20,919 nt of DNA from assembly GCA_964464635.1 (NCBI GenBank), contig CAYXGT010000050.1, positions 1 through 20,919 of the forward strand, in the 5' to 3' direction. The notes under the pieces are model-generated. The model saw nothing but the letters and a program-made list of their open reading frames with translations, did not search any database and had not been told where the DNA came from. This document shows, piece after piece, positions 1 through 7,505 of the stretch (its first letter is position 1; each line of letters starts with the position of its first letter). Source of the DNA: CAYLMG01 sp964464635. GTDB taxonomy: Bacteria; Planctomycetota; Phycisphaerae; Sedimentisphaerales; Anaerobacaceae. The translations under genes were made by a program, and so were the position numbers.

Positions 1-352
1 AGATGCTGATATTGTTGTGGTCGCCTATGGCGTGGCAGCCAGGATAGTTCGTGCGGCCGTAACCAGAGCAAGACGCGAAGGGATAAAGGCCGGCTGGATA
101 AGGCCTGTTACACTATGGCCTTTCCCCACCGGGCAGACAAGCAAAGCCGCCAACGAATTCAGGATTTTTCTTGTTGTAGAGTTAAGCTGCGGCCAGATGG
201 TAGAAGACGTTAAACTGGCCGTTGCCGGGAAAGCTCCCGTCCTTTTCTACGGAAGACCCGGCGGCGGAATACCAACCGTCGAGGATGTCCTGGATAAAAT
301 CGTACAATTAACGCTCAACCCGGAACATTTGAAAAATAAGGCTAAAATATGA
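1..352 (+). CDS. korA: 2-oxoacid:ferredoxin oxidoreductase alpha subunit, C-terminal part (5' truncated)
   Basis: Carboxy-terminal 116 residues of the alpha subunit of a thiamine-diphosphate-dependent 2-oxoacid:ferredoxin oxidoreductase. The family oxidatively decarboxylates 2-oxoacids to acyl-CoA in the cytoplasm and reduces ferredoxin. The reading frame is open from base 2, and the fragment begins with a DADIVVVAYGVAARI segment typical of the alpha-subunit C-terminal domain, followed by a region with WPFP and VVELSCGQM motifs. The gene starts outside the window, so the GTG at 17 is internal. Its TGA overlaps the next ATG by four bases (ATGA), indicating translational coupling to korB. Substrate class is uncertain: 2-oxoglutarate (Kor) and branched-chain 2-oxoacid (Vor) enzymes share these motifs, and the upstream part with the discriminating domains is missing. 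Confidence 0.85.
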   Translation, partial: DADIVVVAYGVAARIVRAAVTRARREGIKAGWIRPVTLWPFPTGQTSKAANEFRIFLVVELSCGQMVEDVKLAVAGKAPVLFYGRPGGGIPTVEDVLDKIVQLTLNPEHLKNKAKI

Positions 353-1089
353 AAACGGTTTTTGAGAGAACACCAACGTTCAAGGATTATCCAACTCACT
401 ATTGTCCCGGCTGCGGCCATGGTATTGCACATCGGCTGATAGCCGAGGTAGTCGATGAGCTTGACATTCGCGGCCGAACTATCGGAATCGCCCCGGTAGG
501 CTGCTCGGTCCTGGCGTACGATTATCTGGATGTCGATATGGTCGAAGTTGCACACGGCAGAGCCCCTGCGGTGGCTACCGGTATGAAGAGAACAAATCCG
601 GATAAGATTATTTTCTCATATCAGGGTGACGGTGACCTGGCGGCGATAGGAACGGGCGAGATTATTCACGCTGCGAACAGGGGTGAGCAAATCACCGTTA
701 TTTTCATCAATAACGCGGTGTTCGGAATGACCGGCGGACAGATGGCGCCGACGACTATGCTCGGCCAGGTTACTGCCACAACTCAGCGGGGAAGAGACAC
801 CGAAGCCGATGGATATCCGTTGAAGGTAGCGGAATTGCTCTCGATTCTGCCGGGCACCGTTTATGTAGAAAGATGTGCTCTGAGCAGTCCGGCCCGAATT
901 CGCCAGGCAAAAAAGGCTGTCAAACACGCATTCGAGCTGCAGGTAGAAGGTGCAAAAGGACTCTCTCTTGTTGAGCTTCTCTCGACCTGCCCGACTTACT
1001 GGCGAATGACGCCGGCCGAGGCGATGCAATGGATTGAGACGGAAATGGTGAAAGCTTTTCCGCTCGGTTGTTTGAAAGATAAAAAGTAA
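349..1089 (+). CDS. korB: 2-oxoacid:ferredoxin oxidoreductase beta subunit (ThDP-binding)
   Basis: Beta subunit of the same complex, carrying the thiamine diphosphate site. CPGCGHG is at residues 19-25, the GDGD metal/ThDP motif at 93-96, the paired Asn at 121-122, and GMTGGQ at 126-131. Cys19, Cys22, Cys52 and Cys214 are placed as expected for the ligands of the beta-subunit [4Fe-4S] cluster that passes electrons to ferredoxin. At 246 residues it is close to the short end of the family. It begins inside the korA stop codon (ATGA overlap) and is followed by korC after a repeat-filled gap. Its TAA stop consists of the first bases of the palindromic repeat at 1086, so the repeat may have set the present C-terminus. 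Kor is preferred over Vor only weakly. Confidence 0.92.
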   Translation: MKTVFERTPTFKDYPTHYCPGCGHGIAHRLIAEVVDELDIRGRTIGIAPVGCSVLAYDYLDVDMVEVAHGRAPAVATGMKRTNPDKIIFSYQGDGDLAAIGTGEIIHAANRGEQITVIFINNAVFGMTGGQMAPTTMLGQVTATTQRGRDTEADGYPLKVAELLSILPGTVYVERCALSSPARIRQAKKAVKHAFELQVEGAKGLSLVELLSTCPTYWRMTPAEAMQWIETEMVKAFPLGCLKDKK

Positions 1090-1158
1090 CACGGACATCT
1101 TGTCCATGTTAACACGGGCTGGAAGCCCGTGGTACAATTGGCTGGAAGCCTGTGGTAC
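1086..1158. repeat. Palindromic element, copy 1 (three hairpins)
   Basis: A 50-bp unit (1086-1135) starts GTAACACGG. It forms hairpin A (ACACGGAC / GTCCATGT, one mismatch) and hairpin B (ACACGGGCT / AGCCCGTGG). It is followed by a degenerate third arm, GGAAGCCTGTGGTAC, to 1158. The element supplies the TAA stop of korB and fills almost the whole korB-korC gap. Confidence 0.93.
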
Positions 1159-1175
1159 TTGAGGTGTTGAATAAA

Positions 1176-1727
1176 ATGGCAGATAACGGATTTTATGAAG
1201 GGGTCATCATAGCGGGTTTTGGCGGCCAGGGAATTATATTGGCCGGCAAGCTCCTCGCCCAGGCCGCGATGAAGGCCGGCAAAGAGGTAACATATATGCC
1301 CGCCTACGGCGCAGAAGTCAGAGGGGGCACTTCAAATTGTACGGTTTTGATTTCCGAAGAACCTATAGCTTCGCCTGTAATCTCCAGGCCCGATTCACTG
1401 ATTATTATGAACAAGGCTTCACTTGAAAAATTTGCTCCCCGGCTGAAAGAGGGCGGCCTGCTTATTTACAACAGCTCACTGATTGATGGGGCTCCTGACC
1501 TTGATAATAAAATTGACATTTTAGCAATACCTGCCGACGATATTGCCGTTGAGCTTGGAAGTCAAAGAAGTGCTAACATGGTCGTCCTCGGCGCATATCT
1601 GAAAAAGCGGAAACTCTTCGACATCGATACCGCTGCATCCTGTCTTTGCGACGTGCTCGCAGAGCGATATCACAAGACTATACCGGTCAATACCAAAGCG
1701 TTGCTTGCCGGCTTTGAGTTTGAGTAA
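1176..1727 (+). CDS. korC: 2-oxoacid:ferredoxin oxidoreductase gamma subunit
   Basis: Gamma subunit (183 residues) of the 2-oxoacid:ferredoxin oxidoreductase, a Rossmann-like domain that completes the enzyme and helps bind coenzyme A. The GFGGQG loop near the N-terminus and the AEVRGGTSNC segment are hallmarks of the family. A longer frame opens at GTG 1152, but that codon lies inside the palindromic repeat. The ATG at 1176 has a GAGGTG ribosome-binding site (1161-1166) nine bases upstream and gives the normal family start. It follows korB in one transcription unit, so the window shows alpha, beta and gamma in that order. A ferredoxin-like delta subunit, if there is one, would lie upstream of the window. 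The stop is one base before another repeat copy. Confidence 0.92.
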   Translation: MADNGFYEGVIIAGFGGQGIILAGKLLAQAAMKAGKEVTYMPAYGAEVRGGTSNCTVLISEEPIASPVISRPDSLIIMNKASLEKFAPRLKEGGLLIYNSSLIDGAPDLDNKIDILAIPADDIAVELGSQRSANMVVLGAYLKKRKLFDIDTAASCLCDVLAERYHKTIPVNTKALLAGFEFE

Positions 1728-1728
1728 G

Positions 1729-1778
1729 GTAACACGGACATCCTGTCCGTGTTAGCACGGGCTGGAAGCCCGTGTTAC
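1729..1778. repeat. Palindromic element, copy 2 (50 bp, two hairpins)
   Basis: Canonical 50-bp form: GTAACACGGAC(ATCCT)GTCC hairpin followed by CACGGGC(TGGAA)GCCCGTG, ending GTTAC. It starts one base after the korC stop codon and lies between korC and exbD. Confidence 0.95.
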
Positions 1779-1797
1779 TTTATAAAGAGAAGACACT

Positions 1798-2301
1798 ATG
1801 GAAGGTGACGGAATACAAAAAGATGCTTTGAGACGTGTTTTTGCCCGCCCGAAGCACTCTTTTGGTTTGCGGATGGCACCGCTTATAGACCTTGTCTTTT
1901 TGCTGCTGATTTTTTTTCTGGTAGCGGTGAAGTGGCGGCCTCAGGAAGATTTTATTCCACTAAAGTTACCGGCTGCTCAGGCTCAAGTTCCCGGCATAGG
2001 ACGGCCTGAGCCTCTGCGAATACATATATCTTCGATTGAAGGGGGGTGCCTGGTAAGAATCGGTTTGGACCGAACTGCTCAAATCAACAGCCGGACGATG
2101 GAGGGAGACATAGCAAGGTTTATAGAGAAAATCGAACAGGTTTTAGAATCTCAGAAAAGGCTGACATCCGACCCGATAGAGATTATCTGCGAAGGAGATG
2201 TGAAATCCGAATTCTGGGTAAGGATATGCAATGTTTTTTACGGTATGAAAATGACCGATATAACATTTCCAATGACAGGATTGCAGGGGCAGGACGAGTG
2301 A
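1798..2301 (+). CDS. exbD: ExbD/TolR-family proton-channel protein
   Basis: Inner-membrane ExbD/TolR-type protein of 167 residues. These form a proton channel with ExbB/TolQ and pass proton-motive-force energy to an envelope partner. It has a basic cytoplasmic N-terminus, then a single membrane segment at about 26-44 (APLIDLVFLLLIFFLVAV) with the conserved proton-carrying Asp at position 31, and a periplasmic domain to the end. A purine-rich stretch (AAAGAGAAG) precedes the ATG. The next gene starts within its stop codon (GTGA overlap), so the two are translationally coupled. No exbB lies beside it; the only exbB here is at 7506-8354 on the other strand. It differs clearly from the second exbD (6966-7487), so this is not a recent duplication. 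Confidence 0.85.
   Translation: MEGDGIQKDALRRVFARPKHSFGLRMAPLIDLVFLLLIFFLVAVKWRPQEDFIPLKLPAAQAQVPGIGRPEPLRIHISSIEGGCLVRIGLDRTAQINSRTMEGDIARFIEKIEQVLESQKRLTSDPIEIICEGDVKSEFWVRICNVFYGMKMTDITFPMTGLQGQDE
2284..2300 (+). promoter_or_regulatory. Ribosome-binding site and overlapping GTG start
   Basis: CAGGGG (2284-2289) lies eight bases before GTG 2298, whose last two bases begin the TGA stop of exbD. This decides the start of the secreted helical protein and implies translational coupling. Confidence 0.6.
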
Positions 2302-4613
2302 AAAGCTTGCCGGACAATTGCAAGAAAATCCTGCATTCCAGAGTATATTTTTTGCTCCTATGCTTTTTTTTGCTTGCTACAACTGTCCCGGCGGCAACAC
2401 AATTACCGGCAGCCGAGGACATCAACAGCCTCTCGGCAAAAAGCCAAAAGACATACGATGATTTTTTACGGCAGAGTCTGGAGCTTCGACTCAAGAATGA
2501 GTTTAACATTAAATTTACAGATGGAGCTGACAGAGAAAAGCTTTACAAGCTCGCGAAAACAGCATCAGATGAGCTGGCAGGTATCGAGCAGGAACAAAGA
2601 AAGCTGAAGCAAATCATAGAAGACTACGAGGCGGACGACTGGGACGCCAGATACGGGTCAACGGGACTGTGGAAAAAATTATCCTCTTGTCTTTATACAA
2701 CAGCCTTAAGCAGGGCTGAGACGGATTTCTTTGCGGCAGTATCATCAAATCAAAGGCAAAAAGCCGTCGAGCTGTGCCATAAAATTATCAGCCGACTGAA
2801 TGCCCTGGAAGAAAGTCATGACAGCGCATTTTCGCACTTTATCAAAGCAAGAATCTATGCATTGCTCTCCAGGGATGATTCGATTTACAAGACGCTGGCA
2901 AAAATGGAGCTCGACCGGCTCTCGGAACGCTCTGATATCGAGCAGGCTCTTGCCTTCAGAATAGAAATAGAGCGGGTCAAGTTACTTGCTGATACGGAAA
3001 TAGAACGCCTTGATATAATTGAAAAGGAGCTCGCCGGCAGTAACTGTGAAAACGACATCGAGCTTGTGCTGTCTTTAGCTTTTCTAAACAGAGGCCTTGG
3101 CAGAAACAGTAACTATGAAAAAATTTTAAAACACTGGTCCCAAGCCGGCGATTATGTCGGCTCGCTTCTACTGTCGGTGCTTGTCCCAAAAATAAGGGAG
3201 CGGGAAAATTTCAACAAAATTTTGCAGGATATCACTGTTTTTGAGGCGGAGCTTGCCGCAAAATTTATAATGAAAATCAATACTGAGCAGGACGGCAAAG
3301 TTCTGCAAAAACTTGCAGCCCTGCAGAAATTTCAAACTCCCCTGATATTATATGTTACTGCAATTAAAACTGCCAAAACAGAGCCGGGTAAGGCCGTCGA
3401 TTTACTTATTAAGGCAAGTAAATTGCAAAAGCAAAACAAAAGTGACAGCCTTGATATCGAGGATGGACAAATCGCAGAACAGGCGGCTCAATTTGCCTAT
3501 GCAATGTATATGAAAGGTTCTGTGGATTGTCCGTGCATTCTGGATGCTTTTGAAAATTATAATGAGTTATCAGAAATGGATGGAGAACTCGAGTACTATT
3601 ATGTTTCCGTTTTCGGTGATTGCAACAGCCCTGAAAAGAGCAGGCAGGTATTGAAAAACCTGGCTAACGAAAATAAAGGGTACTGGTCGGAGCGTGCAAA
3701 ACTTGATTTGATTCAGCAGGATATAGAAACTTATAAAACCGAGGGCAGAATCATCTCTGACGAGCTGCTCACAAAGCTAAAAATTTTTATCGCGGACTGT
3801 AACATTGAAGATAAAGAATTCAAACAGCTAAAGACTGAAACAATTGCTATTTATTGCGGACTGCTTCTTGAGCGAAACGATAAAAACTCAGCTCAGCAGG
3901 TTGTGGATATTCTCACAGAAGACAATATTGACGAGCCGGACTTATACGTCTTCAAATCAACCGCCTTACAGAGACTGGGCAATCTGCTTGCGTCAGTCGA
4001 GTGTTTGCTTAAAGCCTGTCAGAAAGATAACTGTCGTTATACGTACGAGGCAATGTCACTATTATCGGAAATTATTGGGAATATCGATGCTTTAGCGGTT
4101 CAGCAGGACAACTTCCTCCAGGCGGCGGGAAACTGCAGAGAGCTCGCACAAATCTGCTTCGGTTGTCTTAAAGACCTGCAGGCCTGCCTGTTTCTTTCTG
4201 AGGTATCTGTTTTTGCTGCAAACAAAAATGATAATGAGCTTGCCGAAATTGAGAAACTGCTTGACAGCCTGACCGCCGAAGCAGGTGAACAAAATATAGA
4301 CATAATTCGCTGCCGGGCGAGACTATTCACCGAACAACAAAAATATGAAGAGGCCGCGAAATTGTGGTCACAGATTGGCGGCATCAGGCGAGAGCAGGAT
4401 TTGGATTCAAACGCAAGAAGCTTTCAGTGGTGGCGGGCCAAGTATTATGAGCTTCTTTGCTTTTCAGAATCACCAAAAGCAGATAAACAGCAGGTCCTGC
4501 ACACTATAGAGGTGCTCGAAAATACTTACAACGACATACCGCTTTTATGGGCTGAAAAATTAAGAACCCTGAAGCAAAAATGCGGTAATGCTTTGTCAGC
4601 CCCGGATAAATAG
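2298..4613 (+). CDS. Large secreted alpha-helical repeat protein, function unknown
   Basis: Predicted exported protein of 771 residues. The frame is open from 2046, but the GTG at 2298 is the sensible start: it overlaps the exbD stop as GTGA, has CAGGGG eight bases upstream, and gives a clean signal peptide (basic N-region, hydrophobic core YFLLLCFFLLA at 17-27, likely cleavage after VPA near 32). The mature part is rich in Glu, Lys, Leu and Ala, with many short amphipathic helices of TPR-like character, for example around the 'YEEAAKLW' segment near the C-terminus and 'LQRLGNLLASVECLLKAC'. I recognise no catalytic motif. Coupling to exbD suggests that its partner is the ExbD periplasmic domain, perhaps as a scaffold. 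TPR or Sel1-like folding is a guess from composition. Confidence 0.8.
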   Translation: MKSLPDNCKKILHSRVYFLLLCFFLLATTVPAATQLPAAEDINSLSAKSQKTYDDFLRQSLELRLKNEFNIKFTDGADREKLYKLAKTASDELAGIEQEQRKLKQIIEDYEADDWDARYGSTGLWKKLSSCLYTTALSRAETDFFAAVSSNQRQKAVELCHKIISRLNALEESHDSAFSHFIKARIYALLSRDDSIYKTLAKMELDRLSERSDIEQALAFRIEIERVKLLADTEIERLDIIEKELAGSNCENDIELVLSLAFLNRGLGRNSNYEKILKHWSQAGDYVGSLLLSVLVPKIRERENFNKILQDITVFEAELAAKFIMKINTEQDGKVLQKLAALQKFQTPLILYVTAIKTAKTEPGKAVDLLIKASKLQKQNKSDSLDIEDGQIAEQAAQFAYAMYMKGSVDCPCILDAFENYNELSEMDGELEYYYVSVFGDCNSPEKSRQVLKNLANENKGYWSERAKLDLIQQDIETYKTEGRIISDELLTKLKIFIADCNIEDKEFKQLKTETIAIYCGLLLERNDKNSAQQVVDILTEDNIDEPDLYVFKSTALQRLGNLLASVECLLKACQKDNCRYTYEAMSLLSEIIGNIDALAVQQDNFLQAAGNCRELAQICFGCLKDLQACLFLSEVSVFAANKNDNELAEIEKLLDSLTAEAGEQNIDIIRCRARLFTEQQKYEEAAKLWSQIGGIRREQDLDSNARSFQWWRAKYYELLCFSESPKADKQQVLHTIEVLENTYNDIPLLWAEKLRTLKQKCGNALSAPDK

Positions 4614-4614
4614 C

Positions 4615-4643
4615 TTGTATAACATGCCGGCTGTAATTATAAT
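4615..4643 (+). promoter_or_regulatory. Candidate sigma-70 promoter for clpX
   Basis: TTGTAT (4615-4620), 17-bp spacer, then a perfect TATAAT (4638-4643), about 40 bases before the clpX ATG and in the only gap between the helical-protein gene and clpX. The -35 matches only in TTG, so the call rests mostly on the -10 and its position. Confidence 0.4.
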
Positions 4644-4684
4644 ATAAACAGTCTAAAAACCGGTTTGTCAGCAGGAACAAGATA

Positions 4685-5953
4685 ATGGCTAAACGTTCAG
4701 GCGAAAAGAATTCAAAAATAATATGCAGTTTTTGCGGCCGCTCTTCGGGCCAGACCGATACCTTCATAGAAGGGCCGAACGATGTCTATATATGCCCTGA
4801 GTGCGTCGACCTTTGTTATGATATTATCACCCAGAATAAGAAGCGATTCACAAAAAAGCTTATCAACCTCAAGCAGGTCCCCAAGCCTCGGGAAATTAAG
4901 GAATATCTCGACCAGTATGTAATCGGGCAGGAACACGCAAAAAAGTATCTTTCAGTAGCCGTTCACAATCATTATAAAAGGCTGCTGCATCTTGACAGTG
5001 ACAGCGATATTGAAATCGACAAATCGAACGTTCTCTTAATAGGGCCTACGGGCTCGGGCAAAACGCTTCTTGCGCGCACGCTTGCGCGTATGCTGAAAGT
5101 GCCCTTTGCGATTTGCGATGCCACAACTGTCACCGAGGCCGGTTACGTCGGTGAGGACGTCGAAAATTTTCTGCTCAGATTAATACAGTCAGCGGATTTC
5201 GATATCGAAGCCGCTCAGCAGGGCATCGTTTACATAGACGAAATAGATAAAATCGGCAAAACGACTCAAAACATCTCGATTACCCGCGATGTCTCAGGAG
5301 AGGGTGTTCAGCAGGCCCTGTTAAAAATGCTCGAGGGAACCATCGCCAATGTCCCTCCCCAGGGCGGCAGAAAACACCCCGAGCAGGCCTACATACAAAT
5401 CGATACGTCGCATATCCTTTTTATCTGCGGAGGAACATTTGTCGGGCTGGAAAATATCGTCAAAAAACGGCTCGGCAGAAAAATGATAGGTTTTGATTCC
5501 GAGCTTAGCGGCCGGAAAGACACAAAGAAAGATTACAGCGACATTATATCACAGGTTATACCCGAAGATATTATCGAATATGGAATGATACCGGAAATGG
5601 TCGGAAGACTGCCGGTCATCACATCTCTCGGCACGCTTGATGAGAACGCTCTGATAGATATTCTGACAAAGCCGAAAAATGCCCTGATAAAACAATACGA
5701 GAAATTCTTTGAAATGGAGGATGCCAGGCTCGAATTCACAGATGACGGCCTGCGCGCTTTAGCACAGAAGGCACTAAAACGCGACACCGGCGCCAGAGCC
5801 TTGCGCTCGATTGCCGAACAGCTTATGGTTGATTTAATGTACCTGCTGCCCGAAGAGCCCAAAGGCGCAAAATATATAATTAGCCGTGACATAGTCGAGG
5901 GTAAAGCAGACTTGCTTAGTGCAAGAAAAGCTGTAAAAAAAGAGTCGGCATAA
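4685..5953 (+). CDS. clpX: ATP-dependent Clp protease ATP-binding subunit ClpX
   Basis: AAA+ unfoldase that delivers tagged proteins to ClpP in the cytoplasm. All diagnostic parts are visible: the N-terminal zinc-binding domain with Cys14/Cys17/Cys37/Cys40, Walker A GPTGSGKT at 120-127, the GYVG pore loop at 153-156, Walker B with DEID at 185-188, the RKH pore-2 loop at 229-231, the IGF ClpP-docking loop at 268-270, and the sensor-2 region with GARALRS near the C-terminus. The 422-residue length is normal. AGGA precedes the ATG. clpP and trigger factor, its usual neighbours, are absent, so clpX appears to have its own promoter in the gap before it. A methyltransferase gene follows after 43 bases. 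Confidence 0.98.
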   Translation: MAKRSGEKNSKIICSFCGRSSGQTDTFIEGPNDVYICPECVDLCYDIITQNKKRFTKKLINLKQVPKPREIKEYLDQYVIGQEHAKKYLSVAVHNHYKRLLHLDSDSDIEIDKSNVLLIGPTGSGKTLLARTLARMLKVPFAICDATTVTEAGYVGEDVENFLLRLIQSADFDIEAAQQGIVYIDEIDKIGKTTQNISITRDVSGEGVQQALLKMLEGTIANVPPQGGRKHPEQAYIQIDTSHILFICGGTFVGLENIVKKRLGRKMIGFDSELSGRKDTKKDYSDIISQVIPEDIIEYGMIPEMVGRLPVITSLGTLDENALIDILTKPKNALIKQYEKFFEMEDARLEFTDDGLRALAQKALKRDTGARALRSIAEQLMVDLMYLLPEEPKGAKYIISRDIVEGKADLLSARKAVKKESA

Positions 5954-5984
5954 GATTCCTGCCGCCTGTGAAGACGAGACTGCC

Positions 5985-5999
5985 AGGAGCACAAATGTG
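5985..5999 (+). promoter_or_regulatory. Ribosome-binding site and GTG start of the methyltransferase
   Basis: AGGAG (5985-5989) is seven bases before GTG 5997. An ATG at 5995 overlaps it but opens a frame that stops after ten codons, so GTG is the start. Confidence 0.65.
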
Positions 6000-6929
6000 G
6001 CCAAAGCAAAGCGAAACAGAACCATAACTCTCTGCCAAAAGGAAAGGACGCAACTCAAAAAAGAGCTTCTTCATATTCACAAACCAACTACCGTAAGTCT
6101 TGTAGAAAATAGAATAATAAACCAGGATATTTTCGAAGCTCTTGACTTCCTGCCCGAAGGTTTCGCGGACTTGCTCATCCTGGACCCTCCTTATAATCTT
6201 AATAAAACATTCAACTCGACAAACTTTAAGAAAAAGAGCCCGGAAGAATACGCCGATTGGTTTGAAAATTGCCTCGTTGCAATTCTGCCCAAGCTCAAAA
6301 AAACAGCTACAGTATATGTTTGTTGTGACTGGTACTCGGCAACCGCCGTTTATCTGGTACTGCAAAAACATCTGAAAGTAAGAAACAGAATTACCTGGGA
6401 GAGGGAAAAAGGAAGAGGTGCAAAAAGAAACTGGAAAAGCGCGTCTGAGGATATCTGGTTCGCTACAGTTTCCAACAGTTACACATTTAACGTGGATGCG
6501 ATAAAACTTAAGCGAAAAGTCATAGCTCCATACACGGACGAAAAAGGCCGGCCCAAGGATTGGCTGGACGTCCCCGGCGGCCGTTTCAGGCTGACTTATC
6601 CATCAAACTTTTGGAATGACTTAACCGTTCCTTTCTGGTCAATGCCTGAAAATACCGAACATCCGACGCAGAAACCGGAAAAACTCCTGGCAAAGCTAAT
6701 CCTCGCAAGCACAAATGAAAATGGTTTTGTCTTTGACCCCTTTATGGGCTCAGGGACAAGCTGTGTCGCCGCCGGCAAGCTGAATCGTAAATTCGTCGGC
6801 GTTGAAATTGAAACCGAGTATTGCCTGCTCGCCGCAAAGCGTCTGAAATCAGCCCAAACCGATAAAAATATTCAGGGCTATTGTGAAGGAGTGTTCTGGG
6901 AAAGAAATACTCTGAAACCAAGAAGGTAA
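5997..6929 (+). CDS. Site-specific DNA methyltransferase (N6-adenine or N4-cytosine, beta-type order)
   Basis: SAM-dependent DNA methyltransferase of 310 residues that methylates an exocyclic amino group in a specific DNA sequence. The catalytic DPPY motif is at residues 63-66 (LLILDPPYNL), and the SAM-binding FDPFMGSGT is near the C-terminus at 246-254, preceded by the HPTQKPEKLL segment. Motif IV before motif I is the beta-class order, which includes CcrM and RsrI-type enzymes. DPPY favours N6-adenine. No restriction endonuclease or specificity subunit lies beside it, so it is an orphan here. It follows clpX by 43 bases and may be co-transcribed. It ends 36 bases before the convergent exbD. 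The recognition sequence cannot be predicted from the sequence. Confidence 0.9.
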   Translation: MAKAKRNRTITLCQKERTQLKKELLHIHKPTTVSLVENRIINQDIFEALDFLPEGFADLLILDPPYNLNKTFNSTNFKKKSPEEYADWFENCLVAILPKLKKTATVYVCCDWYSATAVYLVLQKHLKVRNRITWEREKGRGAKRNWKSASEDIWFATVSNSYTFNVDAIKLKRKVIAPYTDEKGRPKDWLDVPGGRFRLTYPSNFWNDLTVPFWSMPENTEHPTQKPEKLLAKLILASTNENGFVFDPFMGSGTSCVAAGKLNRKFVGVEIETEYCLLAAKRLKSAQTDKNIQGYCEGVFWERNTLKPRR

Positions 6930-6965
6930 AATATAGAATCCTTCTATGACGACTGCACAAAAATA

Positions 6966-7487
6966 TCATTCCGGATTTGGACGCCTTCCTTTCAACACCG
7001 CAAGCTGAATATTCTCTGCCCGGCTTTGTGCAATACCTGCCAGTGCGTACTGAGCATCCGCAAAACATACATCTTCGTCGATTCGCAAAATCACAACTCT
7101 GTCATCCGATGGAAGATTCAGCAGGTATGAGTCTATCGATTGAGCAATCTCCGCAATCGCCTCGTCGTAACACGGACATCTTGTCCGTGTTAACACGGGC
7201 TGGAAGCCCGTGTTACTAAAAGCGGCGATTTTATCCGGGCCGACGGCAAAATCAATCGTTCCCTGCTCGTTTTTCATAACTGTTACCGTTGCCATCTGCT
7301 TTTGTGCATCTGATTTCTCTTCGGCGAACTCGCAGTTGTCGGTGACGGAGACCTCAAAGTTTTCAGCCTCGATAAACCGGCAAACTACCAGAAAAAATAT
7401 CATAAGCAAAAAGACGATGTCTATGACTGCTGTCATATTGAAGCTGTGATTACTGCTGCCGAACCGGCTGTTTTGTTTTCGAAGCAT
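6966..7487 (-). CDS. exbD: ExbD/TolR-family protein with an in-frame palindromic-repeat insertion
   Basis: Second ExbD/TolR-type protein (173 residues), last gene of the VWA-exbB-exbD cluster. The single membrane segment (about residues 18-36) carries the conserved Asp at 23 in TAVIDIVFLLMIFFLV; the usual Pro of the motif is replaced by Ala. The periplasmic domain follows. Residues 91-107 (SNTGFQPVLTRTRCPCY) are encoded by a complete 50-bp palindromic element (7167-7216) read in frame. Upstream, GPDKIAAF ends a predicted strand; downstream, DEAIAEIAQSID starts a helix, so the insert sits in a loop. The frame is intact through it, which suggests the protein is still made. CAGGGA precedes the ATG. 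exbB lies 18 bases upstream in the same direction. Confidence 0.85.
   Translation of the reverse strand: MLRKQNSRFGSSNHSFNMTAVIDIVFLLMIFFLVVCRFIEAENFEVSVTDNCEFAEEKSDAQKQMATVTVMKNEQGTIDFAVGPDKIAAFSNTGFQPVLTRTRCPCYDEAIAEIAQSIDSYLLNLPSDDRVVILRIDEDVCFADAQYALAGIAQSRAENIQLAVLKGRRPNPE
7167..7216. repeat. Palindromic element, copy 3, inside exbD coding sequence
   Basis: Full 50-bp canonical element (hairpin A with GGACATCTTGTCC, hairpin B with GGGCTGGAAGCCC, ends GTAAC and GTTAC) located wholly within the exbD gene. It adds no stop codon in the exbD frame. It is nearly identical to intergenic copy 2. Confidence 0.97.
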
Positions 7488-7505
7488 TGAGATTTTTCCC
7501 TGCCT

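Noticed and set aside
2046..2297. N-terminal extension of the helical protein
   Set aside because: It overlaps exbD in another frame, and GTG 2298 gives the signal peptide and a ribosome-binding site.
6933..6947. ATAGAA TCC TTCTAT hairpin in the convergent gap as a two-way terminator
   Set aside because: The stem is short and AT-rich with a three-base loop and no T-run on either side.
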